Shown here piece by piece: positions 34,503-44,803 of a stretch of 64,000 nt of DNA. The translations under genes were made by a program, and so were the position numbers. The number at the start of each line of letters is the position of its first letter. Position 1 is the stretch's first letter. The stretch is from Pseudomonadota bacterium (lineage in GTDB: Bacteria; Pseudomonadota; Gammaproteobacteria; Burkholderiales; REEB80). The stretch covers positions 1 to 64,000 of the forward strand of contig JAGWIG010000007.1 of assembly GCA_028873515.1 (NCBI GenBank). Reading direction: 5' to 3'. The notes under the pieces were generated by a model. That model saw only the letters and a list, made by a program, of their open reading frames with translations, made no database searches and was not told the origin of the DNA.

Positions 34503-36944
34503 CTATTCATAGAGAAAGACAAGAGGAGGATGACGCAGCAGCGGGAAAAGCATGAATATTCCTGCTGCAATAAATGCAGCTATTCCCAGCAACACGCCCA
34601 TCAACACAAGGAACCCAAAATATTGAGGATGCAAATCGAATACCATGCGTGCAAGATATTGTGATAGCCCTCCGCCTAGTATGCTGGCAATCATCCCCCC
34701 GGTAATTCCCATTACTCCAAATTCACTGACAACTACCCACAGCAGAGATAGCTGACCCGCTCCCAAAAGACGCATCAGGGCAAGCTCCCGTCTACGCTCG
34801 GTAAAACTTGCCACAATTCCTGCCCACAGCAACAGAACCCCGGAAATTAATAACAGGCCAGAAAGCGAAGATACTCCCCTCGCGACAGCATTTACATACC
34901 CCCTCAAAGTTCCAATAACTTGGGTAACATCAATATCGCTGATTCCCGGATAATGAGAATCAAATAATTCAAGTTTACTCTGCATATTATTCGGAATATA
35001 AACACTGGCTATCCCACTATATGGCCAGCCTGCAAGGCTACCTGGCGCCGCTTCAACAAAAAAATTTACCTTGAATGAAGACCATGTTACCTTACGCAGA
35101 TTAACTATGGGCTGTGTTATGGTTCGACCTGCTTCACTAAAGCTGAGCCAATCACCAACATGAAGATCAAGAGTTCTCGCAAGTCCTGATTCCACCGAAA
35201 ACCCAGTGCCGCCCGCCATCAGGAGATGCCCTTCAATCAAATTATTTTTTTCATCCTGTGTAGTCTCTGAAAGGTTGAACTCACGATTAGCCAGATGTCT
35301 CGCATGCATGCCAGTATAGGTATGATCCATCACGGGTTTCCCATTAATGGCTACAAGCCTTGCTTTCACCATGGTTCGGACAAAAACCTTGTGCCCGGTC
35401 AATTTCATCAACCCAGCTTCAAAAGAAGTGATTTCAGAGGGAAGAATATCAATAAAAAAATGATTCGGGGTATCAGCAGGCAAACTGGCATACCAGGATT
35501 TTTCAAGGCCTTGCCTTACCAGAGTTGCACTCATGAAAAGAGCGAGAGCTATTGCCAAGGAAGCGGTCTGCAAACCTGCAGCCCAGCCGTTTTGTTTCAG
35601 CCTCCCCACGGCCATACTAAACACTGAAGGCCGCAAGAAAGCAAACCTGGACCAGAATATCAGCAACAGGCGTGAAAAAAATACGGCTAAAATAATCATC
35701 GCGCTAACAGAAAAAATCAGCCAAACTTCCCTTACCTGCCAAAGCATAACACCAGCTATGACTGCAAAACCAGGAATAAAACCCAAAAGCCCGGACTGAT
35801 GAATTTCTGCTTTGCAAAGTAACGCACCCAACGACCAGCCATTCAATGATAGCAGCGCTGGGATGGCAAAAAACAGCATTAGCAAAGGAGATGCGAGGAA
35901 TCCCGTGAAAAAAAGATAGGCTGGATTTACAGAGGGTAAAGTAAACCCAAGAACTGGGGAAAGAATTGAAGTTAAGCCCAAATCAAGAAGATAGCCACAT
36001 AACAATCCGGGAAGGGTTGCCAGAATAGCCAGCAAAGAAAAAAAAATGACATAAGCACGTAGAATACGGTGCCTGACTACCCCAAGGGCCAGAAGAATAC
36101 CAACAACCTGACGCTGACTATATACATAGGCATTCGCGCACATGGCAAATGCAATGGCGGCAAGCATGGCCGCTACCATTGCTGCAAGAGAAAAATAACG
36201 TTGAAGTGGCTGAATTATATGAGAAATTTCTGGATTCAGATCCCCTGCTGTGCCGATACGCATGCCCCGTTGCAGATTCTGTTTCGTAAATAACTCATAG
36301 CGACTGACATCACCCTGATCTCCAGCTACATAGAGATTATACCCAATATGTGCAAATGCACCGAGAAGATGCGTTTGAGACAAATCCGTATCGTTCAACA
36401 CCAAAGCCGGGGCCAACGCTGAAAACAGGTCTTCTACAACAGGCCCCTGTTTTAATATTCCAGAAATGGTAAGCGTAGCCTCCCCCAAGGTCACAGAGGA
36501 ACCTATTGTAACATTAAGGAAATGTGCAAGCTTTTCATCCACATAAACCATGTGAGAAGAAGGGGCACCTAACTTACTTACTTTCCCCGCACCAGTTTCT
36601 ACAAGATAATTCCCGCGTAGCGGAAAATTACCAGACACTGCTTCAACCATAGCAAGCCTGGCCTTATTTCTGGAAAAAACCATGCTTGGGAAAGTTTTCA
36701 TTGTTGCAGTCTGCAGATGATAGCCTGTTGCATTTACTTCAAATGGCTCTGGGATGGAGGTATCGCCATGCACAACCAGATCGGCACCTATAAGCGAAGT
36801 TGCGTGGGCCGTTAAGGCAGTATTGAGTTCTTGTGAAAAAATAAGCATGACACTCCCCGCTACAACTGCAACAAGGAGACAAACAAACATCAGTCGCAGT
36901 TCGCGCCGCCGCCAATCATAAATAGGCAGCCGCCATAAGGGCAT
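34503..36944 (-). CDS. ABC transporter permease, YbbP/FtsX-like
   Basis: An 813-residue permease with an N-terminal membrane helix (LMFVCLLVAVVAGSVMLIF), a large periplasmic domain and two FtsX-type helix bundles: AAMVAAMLAAIAFAMCANAYVY and the C-terminal LLLISGVLLLWAGIVASFTERRRELALMRLLGA. A second periplasmic domain lies between them. Size and layout match YbbP of E. coli (about 804 aa), the partner of YbbA. The substrate is not established; the type is linked to lipid or lipoprotein export or to mechanotransmission. Its ATG overlaps the ATPase stop (TGATG). Confidence 0.82.
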   Translation of the reverse strand: MPLWRLPIYDWRRRELRLMFVCLLVAVVAGSVMLIFSQELNTALTAHATSLIGADLVVHGDTSIPEPFEVNATGYHLQTATMKTFPSMVFSRNKARLAMVEAVSGNFPLRGNYLVETGAGKVSKLGAPSSHMVYVDEKLAHFLNVTIGSSVTLGEATLTISGILKQGPVVEDLFSALAPALVLNDTDLSQTHLLGAFAHIGYNLYVAGDQGDVSRYELFTKQNLQRGMRIGTAGDLNPEISHIIQPLQRYFSLAAMVAAMLAAIAFAMCANAYVYSQRQVVGILLALGVVRHRILRAYVIFFSLLAILATLPGLLCGYLLDLGLTSILSPVLGFTLPSVNPAYLFFTGFLASPLLMLFFAIPALLSLNGWSLGALLCKAEIHQSGLLGFIPGFAVIAGVMLWQVREVWLIFSVSAMIILAVFFSRLLLIFWSRFAFLRPSVFSMAVGRLKQNGWAAGLQTASLAIALALFMSATLVRQGLEKSWYASLPADTPNHFFIDILPSEITSFEAGLMKLTGHKVFVRTMVKARLVAINGKPVMDHTYTGMHARHLANREFNLSETTQDEKNNLIEGHLLMAGGTGFSVESGLARTLDLHVGDWLSFSEAGRTITQPIVNLRKVTWSSFKVNFFVEAAPGSLAGWPYSGIASVYIPNNMQSKLELFDSHYPGISDIDVTQVIGTLRGYVNAVARGVSSLSGLLLISGVLLLWAGIVASFTERRRELALMRLLGAGQLSLLWVVVSEFGVMGITGGMIASILGGGLSQYLARMVFDLHPQYFGFLVLMGVLLGIAAFIAAGIFMLFPLLRHPPLVFLYE

Positions 36945-37621
36945 CAGGGTTGAGCCTCCTGTAAAATGCCGTTTTTCAAGAGATACCTGTATGCACAGCG
37001 ACGCGAAAGGGATTCATCATGGGTCACAAGTACGAGCGTTGTTCGTAAATGTTTATTTAAATCAAGAAGTAAATCAATAATACGTGCTCCAGTATCCATA
37101 TCAAGATTACCAGTTGGTTCATCAGCAAGTAAAAGCTTTGGAGAAATGACGAATGCCCTGGCAATGGCAACGCGCTGCTGTTCGCCTCCTGAAAGTGCAT
37201 TGGGTAAGTGATTCAACCGTTCAGAAAGACCAACCTGTTCTAACGCTTCAGTCGCACGAGATCGGGCAGCATGTTTTCCAAGCAGTATTAAAGGAAGCAT
37301 TACGTTTTCAAGGGCAGTCAAGGAGGGCATGAGCAAAAAGGACTGAAATACAATACCAATATTTTCCCCTCGCATTCGAGTACGGGTTTCTTCGTCCAAC
37401 TCAGAAAAAGCAGAGCCTTCCAGCTCAATGTTTCCTGCATCAGGCGTTTCAATGCCTGCCATAAGATGAATAAGCGTACTTTTCCCTGCTCCTGAAGCAC
37501 CAAGAATGGCTATAGTCTGGCCTTTTTCCACTTTAAGTGTAATCCCACAAAGCAGTGGAATATCCGGTATTTTCAGACGACGTTCTACATTCTTCAGCTC
37601 TAGAAGCGGATGGGCCGTCAC
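36944..37621 (-). CDS. ABC transporter ATPase, YbbA/LolD-like
   Basis: A 225-residue ATP-binding subunit with Walker A GASGAGKST, Q-loop VFQSF, signature ALSGGEQQRVAIARA, Walker B LLLADEPTGNLD and the switch His in LVTHDESLS. It is translationally coupled on both sides: its GTG start overlaps the tatD stop (GTGA), and its own stop overlaps the permease start. With the 813-residue permease it forms a complete YbbAP-like transporter. LolCDE is excluded because there is a single large permease. Confidence 0.87.
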   Translation of the reverse strand: MTAHPLLELKNVERRLKIPDIPLLCGITLKVEKGQTIAILGASGAGKSTLIHLMAGIETPDAGNIELEGSAFSELDEETRTRMRGENIGIVFQSFLLMPSLTALENVMLPLILLGKHAARSRATEALEQVGLSERLNHLPNALSGGEQQRVAIARAFVISPKLLLADEPTGNLDMDTGARIIDLLLDLNKHLRTTLVLVTHDESLSRRCAYRYLLKNGILQEAQP

Positions 37622-38400
37622 ACCTCAATCCTGGTCCGTGGAAACAACCTTGCGAAATTACGTCCCGTCTCCTCAATAAGAAGATCGACCGGGATATCAC
37701 GCAAAAGCGCAATATGTTCAGCGACACGCCTTACATAAGCGGGCTCATTTATTTTGCCACGATAAGGTGTAGGTGCGAGGTAAGGAGAATCCGTTTCAAC
37801 AAGCATCCTTTCTAAAGGAATCCTTTTAGCTACCTCCTGCAATGCAGTCGCATTCTTGAACGTGATAATTCCAGAGAATGAAATATAAAAACCAAGATCC
37901 ATAGCTGCCTCAGCAACTTCAAGATCTTCCGTAAAACAATGCATCACCCCTCCGACTGCTTCAGCTCCCTCGTCCCGCATCAACTTCAAGGTATCGCCTG
38001 CTGCCATTCTGGTATGAACTATCAGTGGTAATCCAGATTCCTTCGCAGCACAAATATGTCTTGCAAATCGTTCGCGCTGCCAAAGAGGGGCGTCAGTTAA
38101 ACGAAAATAATCAAGTCCTGTTTCACCAATTGCAACTACTTTGGGATGTTTTGCGAGATTAACCAAATCTTCAATTGTAGGCTCTGTTCCCTCCTTCTCA
38201 TCAGGATGAACCCCAACTGAAGCGAAAACATGTGAAAAACGTTCTGCCAGGTCAAGGACTTCATGAAAACGTTCAAGCGTTACGCTTACACACAAAGCCT
38301 GTTCAACCTGCGCTTCTCGCATATGGGCCATGACTTCATCAATACGTGAAGCTAAATCAGGAAAATTAAGATGACAATGAGAATCTACCAGCATAGACAT
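37618..38400 (-). CDS. tatD: TatD-family metal-dependent deoxyribonuclease
   Basis: A 260-residue TIM-barrel hydrolase. Metal ligands are in DSHCHLNF (HxH), GETGLDYF (Glu), IVHTRMA (His), MHCFTED (His) and VETDSPYLAP (Asp). TatD-family enzymes have 3'-5' nuclease activity on DNA and act in quality control. It is the first gene of a tatD-ybbA-ybbP-like unit and lies downstream of the pilZ gene. Confidence 0.9.
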   Translation of the reverse strand: MSMLVDSHCHLNFPDLASRIDEVMAHMREAQVEQALCVSVTLERFHEVLDLAERFSHVFASVGVHPDEKEGTEPTIEDLVNLAKHPKVVAIGETGLDYFRLTDAPLWQRERFARHICAAKESGLPLIVHTRMAAGDTLKLMRDEGAEAVGGVMHCFTEDLEVAEAAMDLGFYISFSGIITFKNATALQEVAKRIPLERMLVETDSPYLAPTPYRGKINEPAYVRRVAEHIALLRDIPVDLLIEETGRNFARLFPRTRIEV

Positions 38401-38427
38401 CCCGAAACCAAAACAAGTTAGATTAAC

Positions 38428-38856
38428 CTACATGGTATGGGTAATGCGAACATTCTGGCCAATACCGGCAAGAAGACCTTCAATCCGACGTTTTGCAGCA
38501 CTTCCATTTTCATTCGTACTAAACTGTACACCAATTCCCTGCTTTTTATGGCCTGGAGCCTGAGCAGGCGTTACCCATACTACCCGCCCGTCAGCCTTGA
38601 CCGGGTTCGGGTCATCCAGTAGATGTAAAAGCATGAATATTTCATCATGAAGCTGGTAACCCCTTGTAGTCGGAATAAACAACCCACCACCAATAACAAA
38701 TGGCATCCAGGCTGAGTACAAAGCTTCCCTTTCCTTGATACGCAAAGAAATTACACCAGGTCTTTCTGACTGATGGTTTCCATCGGCATTACCAGTCGAC
38801 TGTGCCGAAACAGTTGTAAAGGCGGTCATTTCTTTTTGATTTATATTCATCGACAT
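38428..38856 (-). CDS. PilZ-domain protein
   Basis: A 142-residue protein. After a disordered N-terminus of about 35 residues the PilZ barrel begins (PGVISLRIKEREALYSAWMPFV), and continues with GYQLHDEIFMLLHLLDD, KADGRVVWVTP and QGIGVQFS. The canonical RxxxR and D/NxSxxG c-di-GMP motifs are not seen, as in the type IV pilus PilZ proteins that bind the pilus motor rather than the nucleotide. Its position after holB matches pilZ of type IV pilus systems in many proteobacteria. Confidence 0.82.
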   Translation of the reverse strand: MSMNINQKEMTAFTTVSAQSTGNADGNHQSERPGVISLRIKEREALYSAWMPFVIGGGLFIPTTRGYQLHDEIFMLLHLLDDPNPVKADGRVVWVTPAQAPGHKKQGIGVQFSTNENGSAAKRRIEGLLAGIGQNVRITHTM

Positions 38857-38888
38857 CGATTATATATCCGGTACCTTGAACATGAATC

Positions 38889-39878
38889 CTAACGCAATAA
38901 TGCCTTACGCGAAACAAACAAGGCCCTGTAATCCAGCAACAATTCTTCCAGACATAACTGGACATTGAGTGGATGATTAACCGTTCTCATACGGTCAATA
39001 ACCTTTTGAGCAAAACGTGCAAGCTCAATTCGTTCGATACGAAAAACAAGCCGTAACAAGGCTTCAGCCTCCTCAGCATGACACCGGACTGAGCCAATAG
39101 CAAGTGCTGCCAGCAAATCAAATACCCACTTGTATATCCAGGTTAATACTTTTACAAAATCAACATGCATGATCCGTTCAGCGAGATTCACTACATTAAG
39201 TTCTGATGGATGGCATAGGGCATCCAGTAACACAAGGCGGACTGGCTCATCATCCCCCATGCTCAATTCAAGTGCAAGCAACGGCCCGCCCCCGGCTTGG
39301 ACAAGCCATGATTGTGCCTTGGACACATGATTGGCTTCAAGCCAATCAAGAGCTTCTTGCTCCTTTGGCAATGGCATCTCCAGTCTTGCACAACGACTCA
39401 GAACAGTCAGTGGCAACATGCCTGGACGATGGCTTACGAGGATTAGATACGTCCCGGAATTGGGCTCTTCCAATGTTTTCAGAAGTGAATTGGCAGCATT
39501 GACATTAAGTGCTTCAGCAGGATAAACGAGGACTACACGTCTCCCACCCTGATGTGTGGTAAGGCCGATCCTTTCACCCAAATCACGGACCTGCTCCACC
39601 TTTATGACTTTGGAGGCTTTCTTGTTTCCATCCTCTTCAAGCGGAAAAACCTCGATAAAATCTGGATGAGAACCCTGGCTAAGATAATGGCAGCTTGCAC
39701 AAACCCCGCATGGAATAGTCTTTTCAGATTCGGAGCACAGCAGAAAGCTAGTCAATGTGCGGGCAAAATCCAATTTCCCGATACCCTGCCTACCATAAAT
39801 CAACAGTGCATGGGGCAATAAATCAGGTCTCGCAACACGTCCCCAGACTGAATGTTGCCATGGATAAATTGGGCTCAT
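38889..39878 (-). CDS. holB: DNA polymerase III delta-prime subunit
   Basis: A 329-residue clamp-loader subunit with an AAA+ fold: P-loop-like region YGRQGIGKLDFARTL, the zinc-binding module CGVCASCHYL, and sensor 1 region LLKTLEEPNSGTYLILVSHRPGMLPLTVLSRC with the SRC motif. The Walker A is degenerate, as usual for delta-prime. Its start overlaps the tmk stop (ATGA), the common tmk-holB arrangement. Confidence 0.9.
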   Translation of the reverse strand: MSPIYPWQHSVWGRVARPDLLPHALLIYGRQGIGKLDFARTLTSFLLCSESEKTIPCGVCASCHYLSQGSHPDFIEVFPLEEDGNKKASKVIKVEQVRDLGERIGLTTHQGGRRVVLVYPAEALNVNAANSLLKTLEEPNSGTYLILVSHRPGMLPLTVLSRCARLEMPLPKEQEALDWLEANHVSKAQSWLVQAGGGPLLALELSMGDDEPVRLVLLDALCHPSELNVVNLAERIMHVDFVKVLTWIYKWVFDLLAALAIGSVRCHAEEAEALLRLVFRIERIELARFAQKVIDRMRTVNHPLNVQLCLEELLLDYRALFVSRKALLR

Positions 39879-40486
39879 GGCAAGAAAGAATCAAGAATTA
39901 CCGAGATATCAGCCTGTATTTCCTCAATTGTACGGTTGGCATCAATAATTTTAATACGAGCATGTTTATGGGCCCGGTCAAGATATGCGGAACGGACACG
40001 TTCAAAAAACGCACACTTTTCCTGTTCGAACCTGTCTGGATTCCGTGCCAACTCAAGTCGTGAACGGGCAGCCTCTACTGGCAAATCGAAATATAACGTC
40101 AAATCTGGCTCAAACCCTTGTTGAACCCAATCCTCAAGGACATCCAGCCTGTTAACCGATATTCCACGCCCACCCCCTTGATAAGCAAAACTTGCATCTG
40201 TAAACCGATCACTCAAAACCCAGTCCCCGCGGGTAATCGCAGGAAAAATAACCTGGCCCAGATGCTCGCGGCGTGCAGCAAACATCAGCATTGCCTCAGT
40301 CTCCGCAAGCATTGGGTGAGTCAGCAACAATGTGCGCAGCGCCTCCCCTAGAGCTGTCCCGCCTGGCTCTCTGGTCATCACCAACCCCAGACCCCTCCCA
40401 GTAATTTTTTTTGCTATCCAGTCAATATGCGTGCTCTTTCCTGCACCATCTATACCTTCAAGCGTAATAAATTTTCCCTCCATCAA
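39875..40486 (-). CDS. tmk: Thymidylate kinase
   Basis: Phosphorylates dTMP to dTDP. A 203-residue P-loop kinase with ITLEGIDGAGKST, the DR(F/Y/H) motif in DRFTDASFAYQGGGRG, TREPGGTALGE, and a lid region. Its start overlaps the mltG stop and its stop overlaps the holB start, so three genes are translationally linked. Confidence 0.94.
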   Translation of the reverse strand: MMEGKFITLEGIDGAGKSTHIDWIAKKITGRGLGLVMTREPGGTALGEALRTLLLTHPMLAETEAMLMFAARREHLGQVIFPAITRGDWVLSDRFTDASFAYQGGGRGISVNRLDVLEDWVQQGFEPDLTLYFDLPVEAARSRLELARNPDRFEQEKCAFFERVRSAYLDRAHKHARIKIIDANRTIEEIQADISVILDSFLP

Positions 40487-41493
40487 TTATGATCCTTTTC
40501 ATAATGATTTATGGCTGCAATCTGTCCAGAGAGTGTCCGGGAAAACTGATGTGTGCCATTTCCCCGAGAAACAAAATACAGATCATCCGTCTTTGCAGGA
40601 TGCAATGCGGCAATAATGGCCTCCCTGCAGGGAAGAGCAATCGGTGTAGGTGGCAAACCATAACGGGTATAAGTATTATAGGGCGTATCCTTTTGCAGAT
40701 CTGAACGCTGCAAAGTGCCATGGTAACTTGAGCCCATGCCATAGATAACGGTTGGATCTGTTTGAAGCTTCATATTAAGACGAAGCCTGTTGATGAATAC
40801 GCCAGCAATGACCGGACGCTCTGCAGCGTTAGCGGTCTCTTTTTCTATAAGGGAAGCCATAATCAGCGCATCGTAAGATGATTTATAAGGCAGCCTTGGC
40901 TCACGTTTTGCCCAATCTGCCGCCAATTCCCCCTGCATTTCGCTCCAGGCACGTTTGTATAGATCCAGATCATTCATGCCTGAAAGATAATGATAGGCGT
41001 CAGGCATGAATTCACCTTCAGGAGAACCCGAGGCCCCAATAGATTGCATGATCTGACTATTATTCATGCCCAGGGTTTCATGCACCAGATCAGGTTCACT
41101 ATCCACCAGCGCACGCATCTGTTGAAAAGTCCATCCATCAATAACGCGTACTGTATGTTCTTTTGGATCAAGTTCAGAAATAATCGATGACAGGCGCCAA
41201 GGAGTCACTGGCCCGTTCAGAACAAAATTTCCCGCTTTTGCGGCCCCGGCCCGGCCCTGAAGACGCATCAGCAGTGTAAATCTCCATGCATCGGGCAACA
41301 CTCCCTGCTTAACCATCTGCTCTGAAACTTCTTTCAGAGTGCTATTATGTTTCAGAACAAAAACCTTGTGAAGAAGGGGGAGCGGTGTAAAAAGATAATC
41401 CAGGTACCATGCAGCGGACACCAAGCCAAGCAGGAAAAGCGTCACATAACCAGGATGAAGGCGACGGGTATACCTATGGGTTTTATATTTCAT
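40483..41493 (-). CDS. mltG: Endolytic murein transglycosylase MltG
   Basis: Cleaves nascent glycan strands at the inner membrane. One N-terminal membrane helix (LHPGYVTLFLLGLVSAAWYLDYLF), a LysM-like region (KEVSEQMVKQGVLPD), then the YceG domain with the catalytic Glu in ASLIEKETA and the signature RLRLNMKLQTDPTVIYG. The ORF opens at 41535, but the ATG at 41493 (MKYKTHRYTRRLHPG) overlaps the pabC stop by 11 bases behind GGAGG. It gives 336 residues against 340 in E. coli. Confidence 0.92.
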   Translation of the reverse strand: MKYKTHRYTRRLHPGYVTLFLLGLVSAAWYLDYLFTPLPLLHKVFVLKHNSTLKEVSEQMVKQGVLPDAWRFTLLMRLQGRAGAAKAGNFVLNGPVTPWRLSSIISELDPKEHTVRVIDGWTFQQMRALVDSEPDLVHETLGMNNSQIMQSIGASGSPEGEFMPDAYHYLSGMNDLDLYKRAWSEMQGELAADWAKREPRLPYKSSYDALIMASLIEKETANAAERPVIAGVFINRLRLNMKLQTDPTVIYGMGSSYHGTLQRSDLQKDTPYNTYTRYGLPPTPIALPCREAIIAALHPAKTDDLYFVSRGNGTHQFSRTLSGQIAAINHYEKDHN

Positions 41494-42289
41494 CCTCGCC
41501 CTCCAGGAGGCGGCGAAGTTCCTGTGTAGCTTCACCTTTTACCCATGTGCGGCCTTCAAGCTCACGAACTTGCAATAGACCTATGACGCTGTTGCAAATC
41601 ATTACTTCATCTGCATCCATCAGCATATCGGGCAAAATATCCAAAACCTTTATTCCTGGATGAACATATTCCATCAATCTTTCCCGCTGAACGCCAGCAA
41701 CACCACACTTGGAAAGATCCGGGGTATAAAAAGCATTACCCTGCCTTATAACAATATTGCTTGATACCCCTTCAATTACATAACCACGTTCATCACAAAT
41801 CAACCCTTCGAAAATCGAGATGTCCTTCCATTCCAGTCGGGCCAGAACATTTTCCAGACGGTTGAGATGCTTGATACCTGCAAGCCTCGGCTGCAATCCA
41901 AGCCGAATCTTGCACCACCGTGCATGAACGCCATCGGCAAGCATAGAATTTCCAAAATGTGGCAAACCTGACAGACTGACTATCCGCGTTACCGGATTAT
42001 TCTCCCTGATTGCATAACCCCGGGCTGATTCTCCACGCGTGACGGTAATGCGAAGAACACCCTCTCTTTCCGCCTGAGAAATTACGGAAAAATCACGTAA
42101 AAAAAATTCTTCATCCGGACAGGAAATCTCGAGCGCACTACAGTCGGAATCCAGTTTGGCGTAATGACGTTTCCAGCTATTAACCCGCCCGTCCCTCATC
42201 ACAAGGGTTCGAAAAACCCCATCGCCATACAGCAATCCCCGGTCGCAAGCTAGAACTTGATCCGTCGCAAGCCCGTTGACAAGAATCAT
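41483..42289 (-). CDS. pabC: Aminodeoxychorismate lyase
   Basis: A PLP enzyme of fold type IV that releases pyruvate from 4-amino-4-deoxychorismate to give p-aminobenzoate for folate. A 268-residue protein with DRGLLYGDGVFRTL near the N-terminus, the PLP lysine in AGIKHLNRLENVLAR, and EGVSSNIVIRQG and GVAGVQRERLME for the phosphate-binding part. The place between fabF and mltG is the classical one for pabC, which separates it from D-amino-acid and branched-chain transaminases. Confidence 0.9.
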   Translation of the reverse strand: MILVNGLATDQVLACDRGLLYGDGVFRTLVMRDGRVNSWKRHYAKLDSDCSALEISCPDEEFFLRDFSVISQAEREGVLRITVTRGESARGYAIRENNPVTRIVSLSGLPHFGNSMLADGVHARWCKIRLGLQPRLAGIKHLNRLENVLARLEWKDISIFEGLICDERGYVIEGVSSNIVIRQGNAFYTPDLSKCGVAGVQRERLMEYVHPGIKVLDILPDMLMDADEVMICNSVIGLLQVRELEGRTWVKGEATQELRRLLEGEDEI

Positions 42290-42423
42290 GAAAAAACCCG
42301 TTATTAATTCCAGCAGAAATCCGCTTACGTTTCCAGCATAACATATTCATTACGCCAGACTATCCGGGACACAAGATAGTTGACCCGGAATGAAGCAACC
42401 TGTCATACGAATGTCCGGGCATA

Positions 42424-43662
42424 TCAAATTCGACGAAAAACAAGAGTGCCATTGGTGCCACCAAATCCAAATGAATTAGATAAGGCTACCTCAATACACA
42501 TATCTCTCGCCTTGTTTGGCACATAATCGAGATCACAGGCCGGATCCTGATTCTCAAGATTGATGGTCGGAGGTGCTTTTTGATCCCTTACGGCAAGCGC
42601 TGTAAATACGGCCTCAACACCTCCAGCCGCCCCTAGAAGATGGCCTGTAGCCGATTTTGTGGAACTGACTGCAAGTTTGGCCGAGTGGGCTCCAAAACAA
42701 TTTTTCACCGCCATGGTTTCCGCGACATCCCCAAGAGGAGTAGAAGTACCATGGGCATTGATATAATTCACTTCGTTATGAGCCACGCAGGCATTTTTCA
42801 GGGCATTATTCATACATCGGGCTGCGCCCTCTCCACTCTCAACCGGTGCAGTCATATGATAAGCATCAGCACTCATTCCAAAACCTGCAAGTTCAGCATA
42901 GATTCTGGCTCCGCGAGCTTTTGCATGCTCAAACTCTTCAAGCACCAAAATACCTGCACCTTCTCCGATAACAAAACCATCCCGCCCGCGATCCCAGGGG
43001 CGACTCGCCCCTTCAGGATCATCATTACGGGTTGATAATGCCCGAGCGGCAGCAAACCCACCCACTCCTAACGGAGTGATCGCTGCTTCAGTACCACCTG
43101 CAACCATGACATCCACATCTCCATATTCAATGAGACGCGCAGAATCGCCTATACAATGTGTTGCAGTTGTACAGGCCGTTACCATGGCAAGATTCGGACC
43201 CTTAAAGCCATGCATGATAGATACATGCCCTGCAATCATGTTAATGATTGATCCTGGAATAAAGAATGGTGAAATCCTCCGGCAACCCCCTTCCAGGTAG
43301 GTTGAATGCATTTCTTCAATCAAATGCAAGCCACCAATTCCGGAACCAATGTTTACACCAATCCGTTCGGCATTATCTGGAGTAGCGACTAAGCCTGCAT
43401 CACAAATGGCCTGAATGGCTGCAGCAATACCATAATGAATAAAGGTATCCATACGCCGCGCATCACGTGGCTGGATATACTGATTGACATCGAAGCCCTT
43501 TACTTCCCCTGCAATCTGGGAACCAAAAGTCTCAGGATCAAAATGGGTAATACGGGAAACCCCAGATCGTCCTGCGAGAATATTCGCCCAGGCTTCGTCA
43601 ACAGTATTGCCGACGGGCGAGATTATACCCAAGCCTGTAATAACCACTTTGCGTTTAGACAA
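42424..43662 (-). CDS. fabF: 3-oxoacyl-ACP synthase II
   Basis: Elongating condensing enzyme of type II fatty acid synthesis. A 412-residue thiolase-fold protein with the nucleophile in [13 protein letters not shown] and the two catalytic histidines in [11 protein letters not shown] and [11 protein letters not shown]. The glycine-rich end [15 protein letters not shown] is typical. The gene follows acpP by 34 bases. After its stop a 130-base gap without a clear terminator leads to pabC. Confidence 0.95.
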   Translation of the reverse strand: MSKRKVVITGLGIISPVGNTVDEAWANILAGRSGVSRITHFDPETFGSQIAGEVKGFDVNQYIQPRDARRMDTFIHYGIAAAIQAICDAGLVATPDNAERIGVNIGSGIGGLHLIEEMHSTYLEGGCRRISPFFIPGSIINMIAGHVSIMHGFKGPNLAMVTACTTATHCIGDSARLIEYGDVDVMVAGGTEAAITPLGVGGFAAARALSTRNDDPEGASRPWDRGRDGFVIGEGAGILVLEEFEHAKARGARIYAELAGFGMSADAYHMTAPVESGEGAARCMNNALKNACVAHNEVNYINAHGTSTPLGDVAETMAVKNCFGAHSAKLAVSSTKSATGHLLGAAGGVEAVFTALAVRDQKAPPTINLENQDPACDLDYVPNKARDMCIEVALSNSFGFGGTNGTLVFRRI

Positions 43663-43696
43663 AACGCCTCCGGTATCGTCGCGTAAGACCTGATTT

Positions 43697-43933
43697 TTAT
43701 TTCAGGTGACTATTGATATAATCCACTGCCTGTTTGACTGTGGTAATTTTTTCTGCATCATCATCTGGAATTTCACACTCAAACTCTTCTTCAAGTGCCA
43801 TCACGAGTTCTACCGTATCCAGCGAATCCGCACCCAGATCGTCGACGAATGAAGAGTCATTCTTGACATCTGCTTCATTCACACCCAATTGTTCTGCAAC
43901 GATTTTTTTTACGCGTTGCTCGATGTTTTCCAT
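43697..43933 (-). CDS. acpP: Acyl carrier protein
   Basis: A 78-residue acidic four-helix protein that carries growing acyl chains on a phosphopantetheine attached to the serine of [13 protein letters not shown]. Length and sequence are standard. The start follows AAAGGG on the minus strand. A 105-base gap separates it from fabG; it contains the hairpin AGCCC-AAATTC-GGGCT (near 43970-43985), so acpP may also have its own transcript, as its high demand would suggest. Confidence 0.97.
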   Translation of the reverse strand: MENIEQRVKKIVAEQLGVNEADVKNDSSFVDDLGADSLDTVELVMALEEEFECEIPDDDAEKITTVKQAVDYINSHLK

Positions 43934-44038
43934 CTTGAGTTACCCTTTCGTGGCGATAGGAGCCCAAATTCGGGCTGTTTTAAAAAGTGCGAGCATAGCA
44001 AATTTTACGAGCATCGCAAAATTTCAGGGCTACTCGCA

Positions 44039-44803
44039 TCAGTCCATGTGCATGCCACCATTGACATGCAAAGTTGAACCAGTAATATATGCTGCCTGGG
44101 CTGAAACCAGAAAAGCCACGGCAGCAGCAACATCCTCGACACGCCCAAGTCGGCCGAGCGGGATATGGGTAAGCAATGCCTCACGTTGCGCCTCTGAAAG
44201 AGAACGGGTCATATCGGTATCAATAAACCCGGGAGCAACACAATTAACCGTAATATTACGACTACCTACTTCACGAGCCAGAGATTTGGAAAAACCGATT
44301 AAACCCGCCTTAGCAGCAGCATAATTGGTTTGCCCCGCATTTCCCATCACGCCCACCACAGACGTAATATTAACGATACGTCCAGCACGAGCCTTCATCA
44401 TATCGCGCAGTACTACACGGCTTAGCGTAAATACTGACTTGAGATTAGTTTCAAGAACATCATCCCACTGCACATCAGTCATCCGCATAAGCAGCATGTC
44501 ACGGGTAATCCCCGCATTATTAACAAGAATATTTACCGGGCCATACCTATCCTGAATTTGCGCAGCTGCTGCTCCTACTGCATCCGTATTGGTAACATCC
44601 ATTACCATGCCTTCACCCCGAATGCCATGAGACTCAAATTCAGCACTGATCCTACCTGCAGAAGCTTCGGTAGTAGCTGTTCCAATCACTATCGCACCCT
44701 GCGTGCCAAGTTTACGGGCAATCGCCTGCCCAATGCCGCGTGATGCGCCCGTAACCCAGGCTACCTGATTTTTTAAAGTTTCCATTTTAGCATTTTCATC
44801 CAT
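44039..44803 (-). CDS. fabG: 3-oxoacyl-ACP reductase
   Basis: NADPH-dependent reductase of fatty acid elongation. Short-chain dehydrogenase fold with TGASRGIGQAIA, NNAGITRD, catalytic Ser in NITSVVGVMGNAGQ and YAAAK. The C-terminus GSTLHVNGGMHMD is typical of FabG. The ATG at 44803 overlaps the fabD stop (TGATG); a second ATG at 44785 (METLKNQVAWVTG) would give 248 residues, closer to E. coli's 244. Confidence 0.94.
   Translation of the reverse strand: MDENAKMETLKNQVAWVTGASRGIGQAIARKLGTQGAIVIGTATTEASAGRISAEFESHGIRGEGMVMDVTNTDAVGAAAAQIQDRYGPVNILVNNAGITRDMLLMRMTDVQWDDVLETNLKSVFTLSRVVLRDMMKARAGRIVNITSVVGVMGNAGQTNYAAAKAGLIGFSKSLAREVGSRNITVNCVAPGFIDTDMTRSLSEAQREALLTHIPLGRLGRVEDVAAAVAFLVSAQAAYITGSTLHVNGGMHMD

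Noticed and set aside
43970-43986. Hairpin AGCCC-AAATTC-GGGCT between fabG and acpP as a terminator
   Set aside because: The T-run lies on the wrong side for leftward transcription; at most a processing or stability stem.
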